A DNA stretch of 26,161 bases from Pseudomonadota bacterium (GCA_963205525.1 CAUJJP010000199.1:1-26161), one strand, 5' to 3'. Shown: positions 17,959 to 25,411, counted from the stretch's first letter. The notes: a model not told the origin generated them from the sequence alone. Numbers and translations: made by a program.

Positions 17959-18638
17959 GGGCGAGGATCGCCGTGCGGGAGGCAGGGGTGGGTGACGATG
18001 TGCGTGAACTGCTGGCGCGGGCGGCTGCCCTGGTGGTCGACGAAGGCATGGAGTTCGCCGCGGCCAGGCACAAGGCGACGCGCGAGCTGCGCTGGCGTGG
18101 TCCGCAGCCCGACCACGAGGGCTTGGAGGCGGCGGTGCGCGAGCACATCGCCATCTTCCACGCCGACACCCAGCCCGCCGAGCTGCGCGCCCTGCGCGAG
18201 CTTGCCCTGCAATGGATGCAGCGGCTGGCGGCGCTGCGCCCGCATCTCGCCGGGGCCGCCTGGCGCGGCACCGCGACCCGGCGCTCGGCGCTGCTGATGG
18301 ACTTGTACTGTGACGATCCCAAGATGGCCGAGATCATGTTGCTCAACCAGGGGCTGAGCTTCGACGCCGGTGCGCCGGCTGCCGGCGTGCACGGCCGCGA
18401 GGCGGTGGACGTGCTGAGCCTGAGCGTGCGCTGCCCGGCCTGGCCGGAGCCGGTCCAGATGCACCTGCGGGTGAACGACCTGGACGCCCTGCGCGGCGCC
18501 TTGAAGCCGGACCGGGGTGGCCGGAGCTGGCGCGGCGACGCCCAGGCGCTGCAGCGCCTGCTGGCCGGTGGCGAGGCCGAAGGCGACGCCGACAGCGTGG
18601 CAGCGACGTCGAACGACGGCGCGGCGGGTTCCGCATGA
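17955..18638 (+). CDS. Uncharacterised conserved protein between mtgA and a TlpA-like gene
   Basis: The function of this 227-residue protein is not known to me. It overlaps mtgA and the following thioredoxin gene by ATGA at both ends, so it belongs to the operon. It has no signal or membrane segment. Two blocks stand out: a helical N-terminal half with EEHIAIFHADTQPAELRAL-like wording (about 58-75), and a centre with GTATRRSALLMDLYCDDPKMAEI at about 103-125, then a C-terminal LRVNDLDALRGALKPD. I recall similar proteins in other Burkholderiales, sometimes misnamed as murein ligases. The pattern of small residues followed by a strand with Asp faintly resembles a nucleotidyltransferase core; this is a guess. 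Confidence 0.75.
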   Translation: MRARIAVREAGVGDDVRELLARAAALVVDEGMEFAAARHKATRELRWRGPQPDHEGLEAAVREHIAIFHADTQPAELRALRELALQWMQRLAALRPHLAGAAWRGTATRRSALLMDLYCDDPKMAEIMLLNQGLSFDAGAPAAGVHGREAVDVLSLSVRCPAWPEPVQMHLRVNDLDALRGALKPDRGGRSWRGDAQALQRLLAGGEAEGDADSVAATSNDGAAGSA

Positions 18639-19162
18639 GCGCCGGACGCCGAGGGTGGCTCATCGGTGCCGGCGTCGGCGTGGTGGCGCTGGGTGCGGGC
18701 GTGGCCTGGCAGGTGGCCAGGCGCCCCCCGACCGGCGTGCGCCATCCGGTGTTCGACGCCCGCTTCCAGCGACCGGACGGCCGCACGCTGGTGATGGCCG
18801 AGCTGCGCGGGCGGCCGTTGCTGCTGAACTTCTGGGCCACCTGGTGCCCGCCCTGCATCCGCGAGATCCCGCTGCTGGACCGCTTCGCGCGTCAGCAGCA
18901 GGCTGCCGGCTGGGCCGTGGTCGGCCTCGCGGTCGACAAGCTGGAGCCCGTGCGAGAATTCCTGCTTCGCCAGCCGGCCAGCTTCGAGATCGGGCTCGCC
19001 GGGCCCGACGGGGTGGCGCTCAGCCGGACGCTGGGCAACGACGGTGGTGGCCTGCCGTTCACCGCGGTGCTCGACCGCCAGGGCATCCTGCACGACCGTC
19101 ATGTGGGCGAGCTGCGAGACGGGCAATTGCAGCAGTGGGTCGGCGAACTATCAGGTTCTTGA
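18635..19162 (+). CDS. TlpA/ResA-like thiol-disulfide oxidoreductase
   Basis: This is a membrane-anchored periplasmic thioredoxin-fold protein of 175 residues. Residues 7-28 form a membrane anchor (WLIGAGVGVVALGAGVAWQVA). The active site WCPPC is at 70-74 within NFWATWCPPCIREIP, and the cis-proline loop reads GGLPFTAV. Such proteins reduce periplasmic disulfides, for instance in cytochrome c maturation. No ccm or dsb gene is nearby, so its partner is unknown. It is the last gene of the yqiA-tlpA run. In many betaproteobacteria aroQ lies between this gene and accB; here it is missing. Confidence 0.88.
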   Translation: MSAGRRGWLIGAGVGVVALGAGVAWQVARRPPTGVRHPVFDARFQRPDGRTLVMAELRGRPLLLNFWATWCPPCIREIPLLDRFARQQQAAGWAVVGLAVDKLEPVREFLLRQPASFEIGLAGPDGVALSRTLGNDGGGLPFTAVLDRQGILHDRHVGELRDGQLQQWVGELSGS

Positions 19163-19190
19163 TCTGAACTTGCATCAAGTTCGCTCAAAA

Positions 19191-19219
19191 TCGACAAAAC
19201 CTGTCAAATCACATACATT
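19191..19219 (+). promoter_or_regulatory. accB promoter, TCGACA-17-TACATT
   Basis: A -35 hexamer TCGACA (19191-19196) and a -10 TACATT (19214-19219) are exactly 17 bases apart, the best sigma-70 match in the window. The region is AT-rich compared with its surroundings. Transcription would start near 19226, giving a leader of roughly 124 bases before accB. Confidence 0.65.
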
Positions 19220-19314
19220 CAGCGCTCTTTTGACCGGCCTCCGCGGCCGCGTGCACGGCGCCCGCCGACGGCTTTACGGCCGCGGGCGAGTGCCAGGCCC
19301 ACCTCACATCGCCT

Positions 19315-19332
19315 CCCGCGCGACCGCGCGGG
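19315..19332 (+). promoter_or_regulatory. GC-rich hairpin in the accB leader
   Basis: CCCGCGC (19315-19321) pairs perfectly with GCGCGGG (19326-19332) around a GACC tetraloop. It ends eight bases before the AAGGA ribosome-binding site (19340-19344). It could influence translation start or be the target of accB autoregulation, which is known in E. coli. Confidence 0.4.
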
Positions 19333-19349
19333 GCGCCACAAGGAATTCC

Positions 19350-19817
19350 ATGGATCTGCGCAAACTGAAGACACTCGTCGACCTGGTGTCGGAGTCGAAC
19401 ATCTCCGAGCTCGAGATCACCGAGGCCGAGGGCAAGGTCCGCATCGTCAAGAGCGGTGCGGTGCCGACCGTCCTCGCCGCGCCCATGCCGCCGATGTGGC
19501 AGACCGCGACGCCGACGGTGCCGCCGATCGCCGCCCCGGCCGCTGCGGCGGTGGCCGAGCCGGCACCCGCCACCCCGCCGGCCGGCAAGGTCATACAGGC
19601 CCCCATGGTGGGTACCTTCTACAGCGCCGCGAATCCAGGGGCCAAGCCCTTCGTCGAGGTCGGCAGCACGGTCAAGGAGGGCGAGCCGGTCTGCATCATC
19701 GAGGCGATGAAGATCATGAACGAGATCGAGGCCGACTGCAGCGGCAAGATCGTCCAGATCCTGTGCGAGAACGGCCAGGCGGTCGAGTTCGGGCAGCCCC
19801 TGTTCATCGTCGAGTAA
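19350..19817 (+). CDS. accB: Biotin carboxyl carrier protein of acetyl-CoA carboxylase
   Basis: AccB carries the carboxyl group between biotin carboxylase and carboxyltransferase in the first step of fatty-acid synthesis. The 155-residue protein has the N-terminal [16 protein letters not shown] segment, an Ala/Pro-rich linker (about 40-78) and the biotinyl domain. The modified lysine is Lys121 in [11 protein letters not shown]. The thumb region ([22 protein letters not shown]) is present. An AAGGA site precedes the ATG. accC follows after 11 bases, the usual operon. Confidence 0.97.
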   Translation: MDLRKLKTLVDLVSESNISELEITEAEGKVRIVKSGAVPTVLAAPMPPMWQTATPTVPPIAAPAAAAVAEPAPATPPAGKVIQAPMVGTFYSAANPGAKPFVEVGSTVKEGEPVCIIEAMKIMNEIEADCSGKIVQILCENGQAVEFGQPLFIVE

Positions 19818-19828
19818 GCGAAGCTGCG

Positions 19829-21178
19829 GTGTTCAAGAAGATCCTGATCGCCAACCGGGGCGAAATTGCGCTGCGTGTGCAGCGCGCCTGCCGCGAGATG
19901 GGCATCCAGTCCGTCGTCGTGTACTCGCAGGCCGACCGCGAGGCCAAATACGTCAAGCTCGCCGACGAGGCGGTCTGCATCGGGCCGGCGGCCTCGTCGC
20001 AGAGCTACCTCAACATGCCGGCGATCATCGCCACCGCCGAGGTCACCGACGCCGAGGCCATCCACCCGGGCTACGGCTTCCTGTCCGAGAACGCCGACTT
20101 CGCCGAGCGGGTGGAGCGCAGCGGTTTCGCCTTCATCGGCCCGACGCCGGAGTCGATCCGCATCATGGGCGACAAGGTGTCGGCCAAGCAGGCGATGATC
20201 CGCTCCGGCGTGCCCTGCGTGCCGGGCTCGGAGGACGCGCTGCCCGACGATCCGAAGGAGATCGTGCGCATCGCGCGCAGCGTCGGCTATCCCGTCATCA
20301 TCAAGGCCGCAGGCGGTGGCGGCGGGCGCGGCATGCGGGTGGTGCACACCGAGGCGGCGCTGCTCAACGCGGTGCAGATGACGCGCGCGGAAGCCGGGGC
20401 GGCCTTCGGCAACCCCGCGGTCTACATGGAGCGCTTCCTGCAGAACCCGCGCCACATCGAGATCCAGATCCTTGCCGACGGCCACCGCAACGCGGTCTGG
20501 CTCGGCGAGCGCGACTGCTCGATGCAGCGCCGGCACCAGAAGGTGATCGAGGAAGCGCCGGCGCCGGGCATTCCGCGGCGCGTGATCGAGAAGATCGGCG
20601 AGCGCTGCGCCGCCGCCTGCAAGAAGATCGGCTACCGGGGTGCGGGCACCTTCGAGTTCCTCTATGAGGACGGCGAGTTCTACTTCATCGAGATGAACAC
20701 CCGGGTCCAGGTCGAGCATCCGGTGACGGAACTGGTGACGGGCATCGACATCGTGCAGATGCAGATCCGCATCGCCGCCGGCGAGAAGCTGCCCTTCACC
20801 CAGCGCGCCATCGAGCGCCGCGGTCACGCCATCGAGTGCCGGGTGAACGCCGAGGACCCGTACAGCTTCGTGCCGTCGCCCGGGCGCATCACGATGTGGC
20901 ACGCCCCGGGCGGGCCGGGGGTGCGCGTGGACTCCCACGCCTACACCAACTACTTCGTGCCGCCGAACTACGACTCGATGATCGGCAAGATCATCACCCA
21001 CGGCGACACGCGCGAGCAGGCGCTGGCGCGCATGCGCACCGCGCTGCAGGAGACGGTGATCGAAGGCATACAGACCAACGTGCCGCTGCACCGCGAGCTG
21101 CTGGTCGATGCCAAGTTCGTCGAAGGCGGCACCAGCATCCACTATCTCGAGGGCTGGCTGCAGCAGCGCCGCCGATGA
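19829..21178 (+). CDS. accC: Biotin carboxylase subunit of acetyl-CoA carboxylase
   Basis: AccC carboxylates the biotin on AccB using ATP and bicarbonate. The product is 449 residues, the same length as E. coli AccC, and key residues fall at the same numbers: Lys116, Lys159, the glycine-rich loop GGGGGRG 162-168, Glu288, Asn290 and Arg292 ([10 protein letters not shown]). The start is GTG at 19829, which gives [14 protein letters not shown]. The stop overlaps prmA by four bases. accA and accD are not in the window. Confidence 0.98.
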   Translation: MFKKILIANRGEIALRVQRACREMGIQSVVVYSQADREAKYVKLADEAVCIGPAASSQSYLNMPAIIATAEVTDAEAIHPGYGFLSENADFAERVERSGFAFIGPTPESIRIMGDKVSAKQAMIRSGVPCVPGSEDALPDDPKEIVRIARSVGYPVIIKAAGGGGGRGMRVVHTEAALLNAVQMTRAEAGAAFGNPAVYMERFLQNPRHIEIQILADGHRNAVWLGERDCSMQRRHQKVIEEAPAPGIPRRVIEKIGERCAAACKKIGYRGAGTFEFLYEDGEFYFIEMNTRVQVEHPVTELVTGIDIVQMQIRIAAGEKLPFTQRAIERRGHAIECRVNAEDPYSFVPSPGRITMWHAPGGPGVRVDSHAYTNYFVPPNYDSMIGKIITHGDTREQALARMRTALQETVIEGIQTNVPLHRELLVDAKFVEGGTSIHYLEGWLQQRRR

Positions 21179-22068
21179 TCGAGCTCGTTCTGGGCGTGCC
21201 GCAGGCGCTCGTCGAGCCGGTGTCGGACGCGCTGGCCGACGAGCTGGAGGCCTTGTCGGTCTCGGTGGAAGACGCGGACGCAGGCACCGACGCCGAGCAT
21301 GCGCTGTACGGCGAACCCGGCCTGCCGGCGCCGGAGCCGGGCTGGCGCCAGTCCACCCTGCGCGCGCTGTTCGCCAGCGAGGCCGAGGCGCAAGCGGCGG
21401 CGACGCTGCTGCTGGCACAGGACTGGACCGAGGGCCTGCGCGTGATCGCGCTGTCGCCAGTGGCCGAGCAGGACTGGGTGCGCCTGACCCAGTCCCAGTT
21501 CGAGCCCGTGCCCATCACGGAAGACTTCTGGATCGTGCCGAGCTGGCACCAGCCACCGGCCGCCGCGCGCCGGGTGATACGGCTGGACCCCGGCCTGGCC
21601 TTCGGCACCGGCACCCACCCGACGACACGCATGTGCCTGCGCTGGCTGGCCACCCATGCCCAGCCATGGTCGCGGGTGCTGGACTACGGCTGCGGATCGG
21701 GCATCCTGGCCATCGCGGCGGCGCTGCACGGCGCGCGCGAGGTCGACGCGGTCGACATCGACCCGGCGGCGGTGCAGGCCACGCGGGCCAACGCGGCGGC
21801 CAACGGCGTGCTGCTGCGTGCCGACGACCCGGCGCTCGCCGCCGGGGGCTACCCGCTGGTGCTGGCCAACATCCTGGCGCAGCCGCTGAAGCTGCTGGCG
21901 CCGCTGCTGTGCCAGCACCTGGAGGCGGGCGGCCAGCTGCTGCTGGCCGGCATCCTGCAGCGCCAGGCGCAGGAGCTCCAGCAGGCCTATGCGCCCTGGC
22001 TGGCGCTGGAAATCATCGACGAGCAGGACGGCTGGATCCTGATGGGCGCGCAGGCCACACGGCCATGA
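21175..22068 (+). CDS. prmA: Ribosomal protein L11 methyltransferase
   Basis: PrmA trimethylates ribosomal protein L11. The 297-residue length agrees with E. coli (293). The N-terminal L11-recognition domain covers about 1-95. Then come [14 protein letters not shown] (138-151), the AdoMet loop LDYGCGSG (169-176), the acidic residue after the next strand (DAVDIDP, 191-197) and ANILAQPL (231-238). The coupling accB-accC-prmA by overlaps is common in betaproteobacteria. The following gene again overlaps by ATGA. Confidence 0.96.
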   Translation: MIELVLGVPQALVEPVSDALADELEALSVSVEDADAGTDAEHALYGEPGLPAPEPGWRQSTLRALFASEAEAQAAATLLLAQDWTEGLRVIALSPVAEQDWVRLTQSQFEPVPITEDFWIVPSWHQPPAAARRVIRLDPGLAFGTGTHPTTRMCLRWLATHAQPWSRVLDYGCGSGILAIAAALHGAREVDAVDIDPAAVQATRANAAANGVLLRADDPALAAGGYPLVLANILAQPLKLLAPLLCQHLEAGGQLLLAGILQRQAQELQQAYAPWLALEIIDEQDGWILMGAQATRP

Positions 22069-23156
22069 GCCTGGCGACCCGCTGCACCGCCTGTGGCACG
22101 GTGTTCCGGGTCGTGCAAGACCAGTTGCGCGTGTCTACCGGCTGGGTGCGCTGCGGGCGCTGCGGCGAAGTGTTCAACGCCATCGAGAGCCTGGTCGACC
22201 TCGGCGTCCAGTGGCCCGACCCCGGCCCGCCCAGCGCCCACGCGTCGCGCGTCATGGACACCCTGGCCGGCGTCGCCGGTGTCGGCGCCGATCCGCCAGC
22301 CGCGGTGGCGCCGCAGGCGGCGTCGCCATCGCCGGTGCAGGATGTGACTTCGCCGGACCTCGAACCGCGGCCGGCGTCGGCACCCCACGCAGGCGGCGGC
22401 GACATCGTCGAGCCGGGCGCGGACGATGTCGGCCCGGGGGCGCAGACCGGTCCCGCGACGCCACCGACGGACGCCGACCGCAAGGACGCGGTGGTGGACG
22501 GCGATCCGCCGCCGCAGGTCGTGGTGACGCCGGACCCGCCGGTTGCCGCTGCACCGGGGATGGCGGCGCCGATGCCTGCGCCGGAGCCTGCGCCGGAGTG
22601 GGTCGATCCGAATCTGCAGCCCGACGATGCGGCGCCGCAGGCGGTGCCGGGCTTCGTGCGCCAGGTGGACCGCGCGGCGCGCTGGCGGCATCCGGCGGTG
22701 CGCGCGCTGCTGGCGCTGGGCTGCCTGCTGCTGACCGGCACGCTGGGGTTGCAGGTCCACCGCTCGCACCACGACTGGCTGGCGGCGCGCTGGCCGGCGC
22801 TGGAGCCCGGCGTGCGCTGGCTGTGCGAGCAGCGCGCCTGCGTGATCAGGCCGCCGCGGCGCATCGACGCCCTGGTGGTGGAAAGCAGCGGTCTGCTGCG
22901 CACCGGTCAGCCGGGCATCTATCGCTTCGCGCTGAGCCTGCGCAATCGTTCGGACACGGCGGCCCGCCTGCCCGCGATCGAGCTCGCACTCAGCGACGCC
23001 AGCGGTCAGCCGAGTGCGCGCCGCGTGCTGAGCCTGGCCGAGCTGGGCGTGCACAGCGAGGCCATCGCCGCCGGTGCCGAACTGGGCATCGCGGCACGCC
23101 TGCGCGTGGATGCTGCGCCGGTGGTCGGCTATACGATCGAACTCTTCTATCCCTGA
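22065..23156 (+). CDS. Zinc-ribbon membrane protein with DUF3426-type C-terminus
   Basis: The 363-residue protein begins with an MJ0042-type zinc ribbon: Cys7 and Cys10 (CTAC), Cys30 and Cys33 (CGRC). A disordered Pro/Ala/Asp-rich linker of about 150 residues follows. One membrane helix lies at about 213-231 (ALLALGCLLLTGTLGL), and a periplasmic domain with beta-strand character ends in YTIELFYP. The zinc ribbon is therefore cytosolic and tethered. This architecture, next to prmA, is conserved in betaproteobacteria, but I know of no established function. The CxxC pairs could bind a nucleic acid or protein partner. Confidence 0.85.
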   Translation: MSLATRCTACGTVFRVVQDQLRVSTGWVRCGRCGEVFNAIESLVDLGVQWPDPGPPSAHASRVMDTLAGVAGVGADPPAAVAPQAASPSPVQDVTSPDLEPRPASAPHAGGGDIVEPGADDVGPGAQTGPATPPTDADRKDAVVDGDPPPQVVVTPDPPVAAAPGMAAPMPAPEPAPEWVDPNLQPDDAAPQAVPGFVRQVDRAARWRHPAVRALLALGCLLLTGTLGLQVHRSHHDWLAARWPALEPGVRWLCEQRACVIRPPRRIDALVVESSGLLRTGQPGIYRFALSLRNRSDTAARLPAIELALSDASGQPSARRVLSLAELGVHSEAIAAGAELGIAARLRVDAAPVVGYTIELFYP

Positions 23157-23191
23157 ACCACCGCGGCCACGGCCGCAATCCGGAGAACCCG

Positions 23192-24115
23192 ATGGCGGCA
23201 CTGATCTGCGGCTCGCTGGCCTACGACACGATCACCAACTTTCCCGGCCGTTTCGCGCAGCAGATCCTGCCCGACCAGGTCCACATCCTCAACGTGTCCT
23301 TCCTGGTGCCGACCATGCGCCGCGAGTTCGGCGGCTGTGCCGGCAACATCGCCTACAACCTGCGCCTGCTCGGCGGCACGCCGGTCATCATGGCCGCACT
23401 CGGCGCCTCCGACGGCGGCGACTATCTCTCGCGCCTGGGTGCCTGGGGGGTGGAGTCGACGCTGGTGCGCACGGTGACCGACAGCTACACCGCGCAGGCG
23501 ATGATCATCACGGATCAGGACAACAACCAGATCACCGCCTTCCACCCCGGCGCCATGCAGCACGCTCACGAGACCGTGCTGCCCGCCGGACGCCGCGACC
23601 TGGGCATCGGCATCATCGCCCCCGACGGCCGCGAGGCGATGCTGACGCATGCGCAGCAGATGCAGGCCGCGGGCATCGACTTCATCTTCGACCCCGGACA
23701 GGGCCTGCCCATGTTCGACGGTGGCGAGCTGCGCCGCTTCGTCGACATGGCGCGCTGGGTGGCCGTGAACGACTACGAAGGGCGGATGCTGTGTGACCGG
23801 CTCGGGGTGGACTTGCAGACCTTGTCGCGCAGCCCCGGCCTGCAGGGCGTGGTCGTCACCCTTGGCGCCGACGGCTGCGAGCTGTGGGTGTCCGGCCAGC
23901 GCAGCCACGTGCCCGCGGTGACGCCCACTGCGGTGGCCGATCCCACCGGCTGTGGCGACGCCTTCCGCGCGGCGCTGCTGTATGGCCTGGAGCGGGGCTG
24001 GTCGCTGCAGCGCTGCGCCGAGCTCGGCAACCGCCTGGGTGCGCTGAAGATCGCATCGCACGGGCCGCAGAACCATGTCCTGGACGAAGCGGCGCAGCGC
24101 CTGCTGGCGGCTTGA
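23192..24115 (+). CDS. PfkB-family carbohydrate/nucleoside kinase
   Basis: This is a ribokinase-fold kinase of 307 residues. The substrate-side signature GGCAGNIAYNLRLLG is at 47-61. The C-terminal signature DPTGCGDAFRAALL begins at Asp250; Asp256 in GCGD is the expected catalytic base and the glycines form the anion hole. Annotators often call this neighbourhood's kinase adenosine kinase. The sequence alone does not fix the substrate: adenosine, ribose or another sugar are all possible. GGAG about eight bases upstream supports the ATG at 23192. A 35-base gap separates it from the zinc-ribbon gene, so it is probably cotranscribed. It converges on the histone-like gene. Confidence 0.9.
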   Translation: MAALICGSLAYDTITNFPGRFAQQILPDQVHILNVSFLVPTMRREFGGCAGNIAYNLRLLGGTPVIMAALGASDGGDYLSRLGAWGVESTLVRTVTDSYTAQAMIITDQDNNQITAFHPGAMQHAHETVLPAGRRDLGIGIIAPDGREAMLTHAQQMQAAGIDFIFDPGQGLPMFDGGELRRFVDMARWVAVNDYEGRMLCDRLGVDLQTLSRSPGLQGVVVTLGADGCELWVSGQRSHVPAVTPTAVADPTGCGDAFRAALLYGLERGWSLQRCAELGNRLGALKIASHGPQNHVLDEAAQRLLAA

Positions 24116-24136
24116 TCGCAGGGAAGGTCAGGCATG

Positions 24137-24170
24137 AAAAACGCCCGCAGCGCACAGCGCGGCGGGCGTT
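24137..24170 (-). terminator. Rho-independent terminator of the histone-like gene
   Basis: A 9-base stem (AACGCCCGC 24140-24148 / GCGGGCGTT 24162-24170) closes a 13-base loop. On the minus strand it runs into TTTTTC, a proper U-tract, about 50 bases after the stop of the histone-like gene. The plus strand has no T-run, so the kinase transcript would be ended less efficiently. Confidence 0.75.
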
Positions 24171-24217
24171 GCGGATGACCGGCTTGCGGTGGGCCCGGGC
24201 AGCCGGCCCGACCGCGG

Positions 24218-24631
24218 TCAGGGCTTGTTGCCGGTCGGGAAAGGCCAGGCCGCAGCGGGGCTGAGGGCGGTCTTCGCAGCCGGGGCGGCCTCCTTCTTGG
24301 CGCTGGCCTTCTTGGCGGGAGCGGCCTTCTTCGCCGGGGCTGCCTTCTTGGCCGGCGCAGCCTTCTTGGCCGGCGCAGCCTTCTTCGCCGGAGCTGCCTT
24401 CTTGGCAGGCGCGGCCTTCTTCGCCGGAGCGGCCTTCTTGGCGGGCGCGGCCTTCTTCGCCGGGGCTGCCTTCTTGGCGGGCGCAGCCGCCTTCGCCGGA
24501 GCGGCCTTCTTGGCGGGCGCAGCCTTCTTGGCGGGCGCGGCCTTCTTCGCCGGTGCAGCCTTCTTGGCGGGTGCAGCCTTTTTCGCCGGGGTCGCCTTCT
24601 TGGCCGGAGCGGCCTTCTTCGCAGTTGCCAT
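24218..24631 (-). CDS. Histone H1-like, lysine-rich repeat protein
   Basis: The 137-residue protein is almost wholly made of the hexapeptide KKAAPA repeated about 17 times (residues 5-106), followed by KKASAKKEAAPAAKT and the tail LSPAAAWPFPTGNKP. Such proteins bind DNA through their lysines and compact the nucleoid, like eukaryotic H1 tails. I recall the WPFPTG tail from related betaproteobacterial proteins, so the tail is probably functional. The ATG at 24629-24631 has a perfect AAGGAG site six bases upstream; an ATG 18 bases earlier (MIKEIV) would place that site inside the gene. The gene has its own terminator and a hairpin in its leader. Confidence 0.88.
   Translation of the reverse strand: MATAKKAAPAKKATPAKKAAPAKKAAPAKKAAPAKKAAPAKKAAPAKAAAPAKKAAPAKKAAPAKKAAPAKKAAPAKKAAPAKKAAPAKKAAPAKKAAPAKKAAPAKKASAKKEAAPAAKTALSPAAAWPFPTGNKP
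24314..24619 (-). repeat. 18-base tandem coding repeat, about 17 units
   Basis: The KKAAPA codons form an imperfect 18-base tandem array. Units differ mainly at the alanine codon before Lys-Lys: read on the plus strand, they carry either TTCTTG or TTCTTC. These two types mostly alternate, so a 36-base higher-order period is visible. One unit carries KAAAPA and one KKATPA. Confidence 0.85.
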
Positions 24632-24661
24632 CACGATCTCCTTGATCAAGTTGCAAAGAGC

Positions 24662-24686
24662 ACCGCGTTGCCATGAACAACGCGGT
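24662..24686. promoter_or_regulatory. 9-base inverted repeat in the histone-like gene leader
   Basis: ACCGCGTTG (24662-24670) and CAACGCGGT (24678-24686) are perfectly inverted around CCATGAA. They lie 31 bases upstream of the start codon, so they could be an operator or a hairpin in the 5' leader. No -10 element could be placed with confidence around them. Confidence 0.45.
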
Positions 24687-24729
24687 TGGTCGCCAGCGCC
24701 GGCATGGACCGACGTCTGACGATGCGGTT

Positions 24730-24772
24730 GCGAAGACCTGCCGTGCTTCTGGCGGCACGGACAGGGCTTCGC
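24730..24772. repeat. Long near-perfect hairpin
   Basis: GCGAAG (24730-24735) pairs with CTTCGC (24767-24772); CCTGCCGTGC (24737-24746) pairs with GCACGG (24755-24760) and CAGG (24762-24765) with one bulged A. The result is a 16-pair stem with one mismatch, one bulge and an 8-base loop. No T-run follows on either strand, so it is not a classic terminator. It may be a dispersed palindromic element or part of an untranslated RNA. Confidence 0.6.
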
Positions 24773-24815
24773 AGGAACGGGGTGAGGCCCGGGCGATGGC
24801 CGGGAGTACGCTGCC

Positions 24816-25124
24816 TCAGTGCCACGACGGGACGCCGGCGGCTTGCGCGTGAATGAGGGGACTCAGGTGCCGGGCGACGTGCGTCAGCAGGAAACCCCGG
24901 ACCTTCTGCATCGGCACTCGGCGCAGTCGATCCGGGCCGAGCCGAGGCCTGGTGGTCGATGCCGTTTGATGTGCGGCGCAGATTGGCTGCAGTGCGCGGT
25001 GGGCAGCGCTGCTCGGTGTCGAGCGCATGCCCTTGATGGCCTGGATGCCGGCGTCGAGGGCGACCGTGGTCATCACGGTCGGCTGCAGCAGGGAAACACG
25101 GTTGTCTTCTTCCCGGACCGACAT
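24816..25124 (-). CDS. Possible small hypothetical protein
   Basis: A minus-strand frame of 102 residues runs from an ATG at 25122-25124 (MSVREEDNRVSLLQPTVMTT). Its first half has the G/C-rich third codon positions usual for this genome, while the second half (RPRLGPDRLRRVPMQKVRGF) looks less gene-like. The upstream AGAAAG is a poor ribosome-binding site. I recognise no family, domain or signal peptide. It may be a chance frame or a degraded gene. Confidence 0.25.
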   Translation of the reverse strand: MSVREEDNRVSLLQPTVMTTVALDAGIQAIKGMRSTPSSAAHRALQPICAAHQTASTTRPRLGPDRLRRVPMQKVRGFLLTHVARHLSPLIHAQAAGVPSWH

Positions 25125-25332
25125 GGAGGCGCTTTCTGTTGGCCGGATTATCCGGGCCATGCGCAGACACTCCAAGTGTTTGCGCGGCGCAATCGGTGTG
25201 CGCTGTTGCACGCTCGCATCGTGCGTGAGTCATTCATGCCTTCCCGGATGGGGCCTGCATGCGCATCGAGCCGCCTGCGCATCTATTGCAGGCCTTGCGC
25301 GTGACGCCGATGCGGTTCAAGCGTTCACGCTT

Positions 25333-25390
25333 GCGCACACTATATCTGTGGGGTCTTGGCGCTACAAGCCACTAGGGCTAGCGTGTGCGC
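25333..25390. promoter_or_regulatory. 58-base double dyad resembling paired NrdR boxes
   Basis: The structure is bounded by perfect inverted arms GCGCACAC (25333-25340) and GTGTGCGC (25383-25390). Its left part reads ACACTATATCTGTGG (25337-25351) and its right part CCACTAGGGCTAGCGTGT (25369-25386). Both resemble the NrdR-box pattern ACAC-WAYATATW-GTGT with small spacing errors, and their centres are about 32 bases apart, the usual distance of paired NrdR sites. No ribonucleotide reductase gene is in the window. It may be a decayed or atypical promoter. Confidence 0.3.
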
Positions 25391-25411
25391 CGTATCCGGC
25401 GCCTTGCCGCT

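Larger units (their letters stand above)
24650..25411. other. Gene-poor, dyad-rich intergenic region
   Basis: About 760 bases between the histone-like gene and ampD contain no convincing gene. The region holds strong hairpins at 24662-24686 and 24730-24772, a weak small reading frame (24816-25124, minus), a palindrome at 25143-25155 (CCGGAT T ATCCGG), nested dyads at 25254-25292, a palindrome at 25318-25333, and a 58-base structure with AT-rich core at 25333-25390. No tRNA or known small RNA was recognised. Confidence 0.6.

Noticed and set aside
19619..21418. 599-residue minus-strand frame opposite accC
   Set aside because: accC is unequivocal on the plus strand; the opposite frame is a codon-bias artefact.
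24314..24619. Regular 18-base repeats considered as a CRISPR array
   Set aside because: The units are contiguous, without unique spacers, and encode KKAAPA in frame.
24646..25233. 195-residue minus-strand frame in the gap before ampD
   Set aside because: It is very rich in Arg, Pro and His, has no similarity, crosses the strong hairpins and conflicts with the slightly better frame at 24816-25124.
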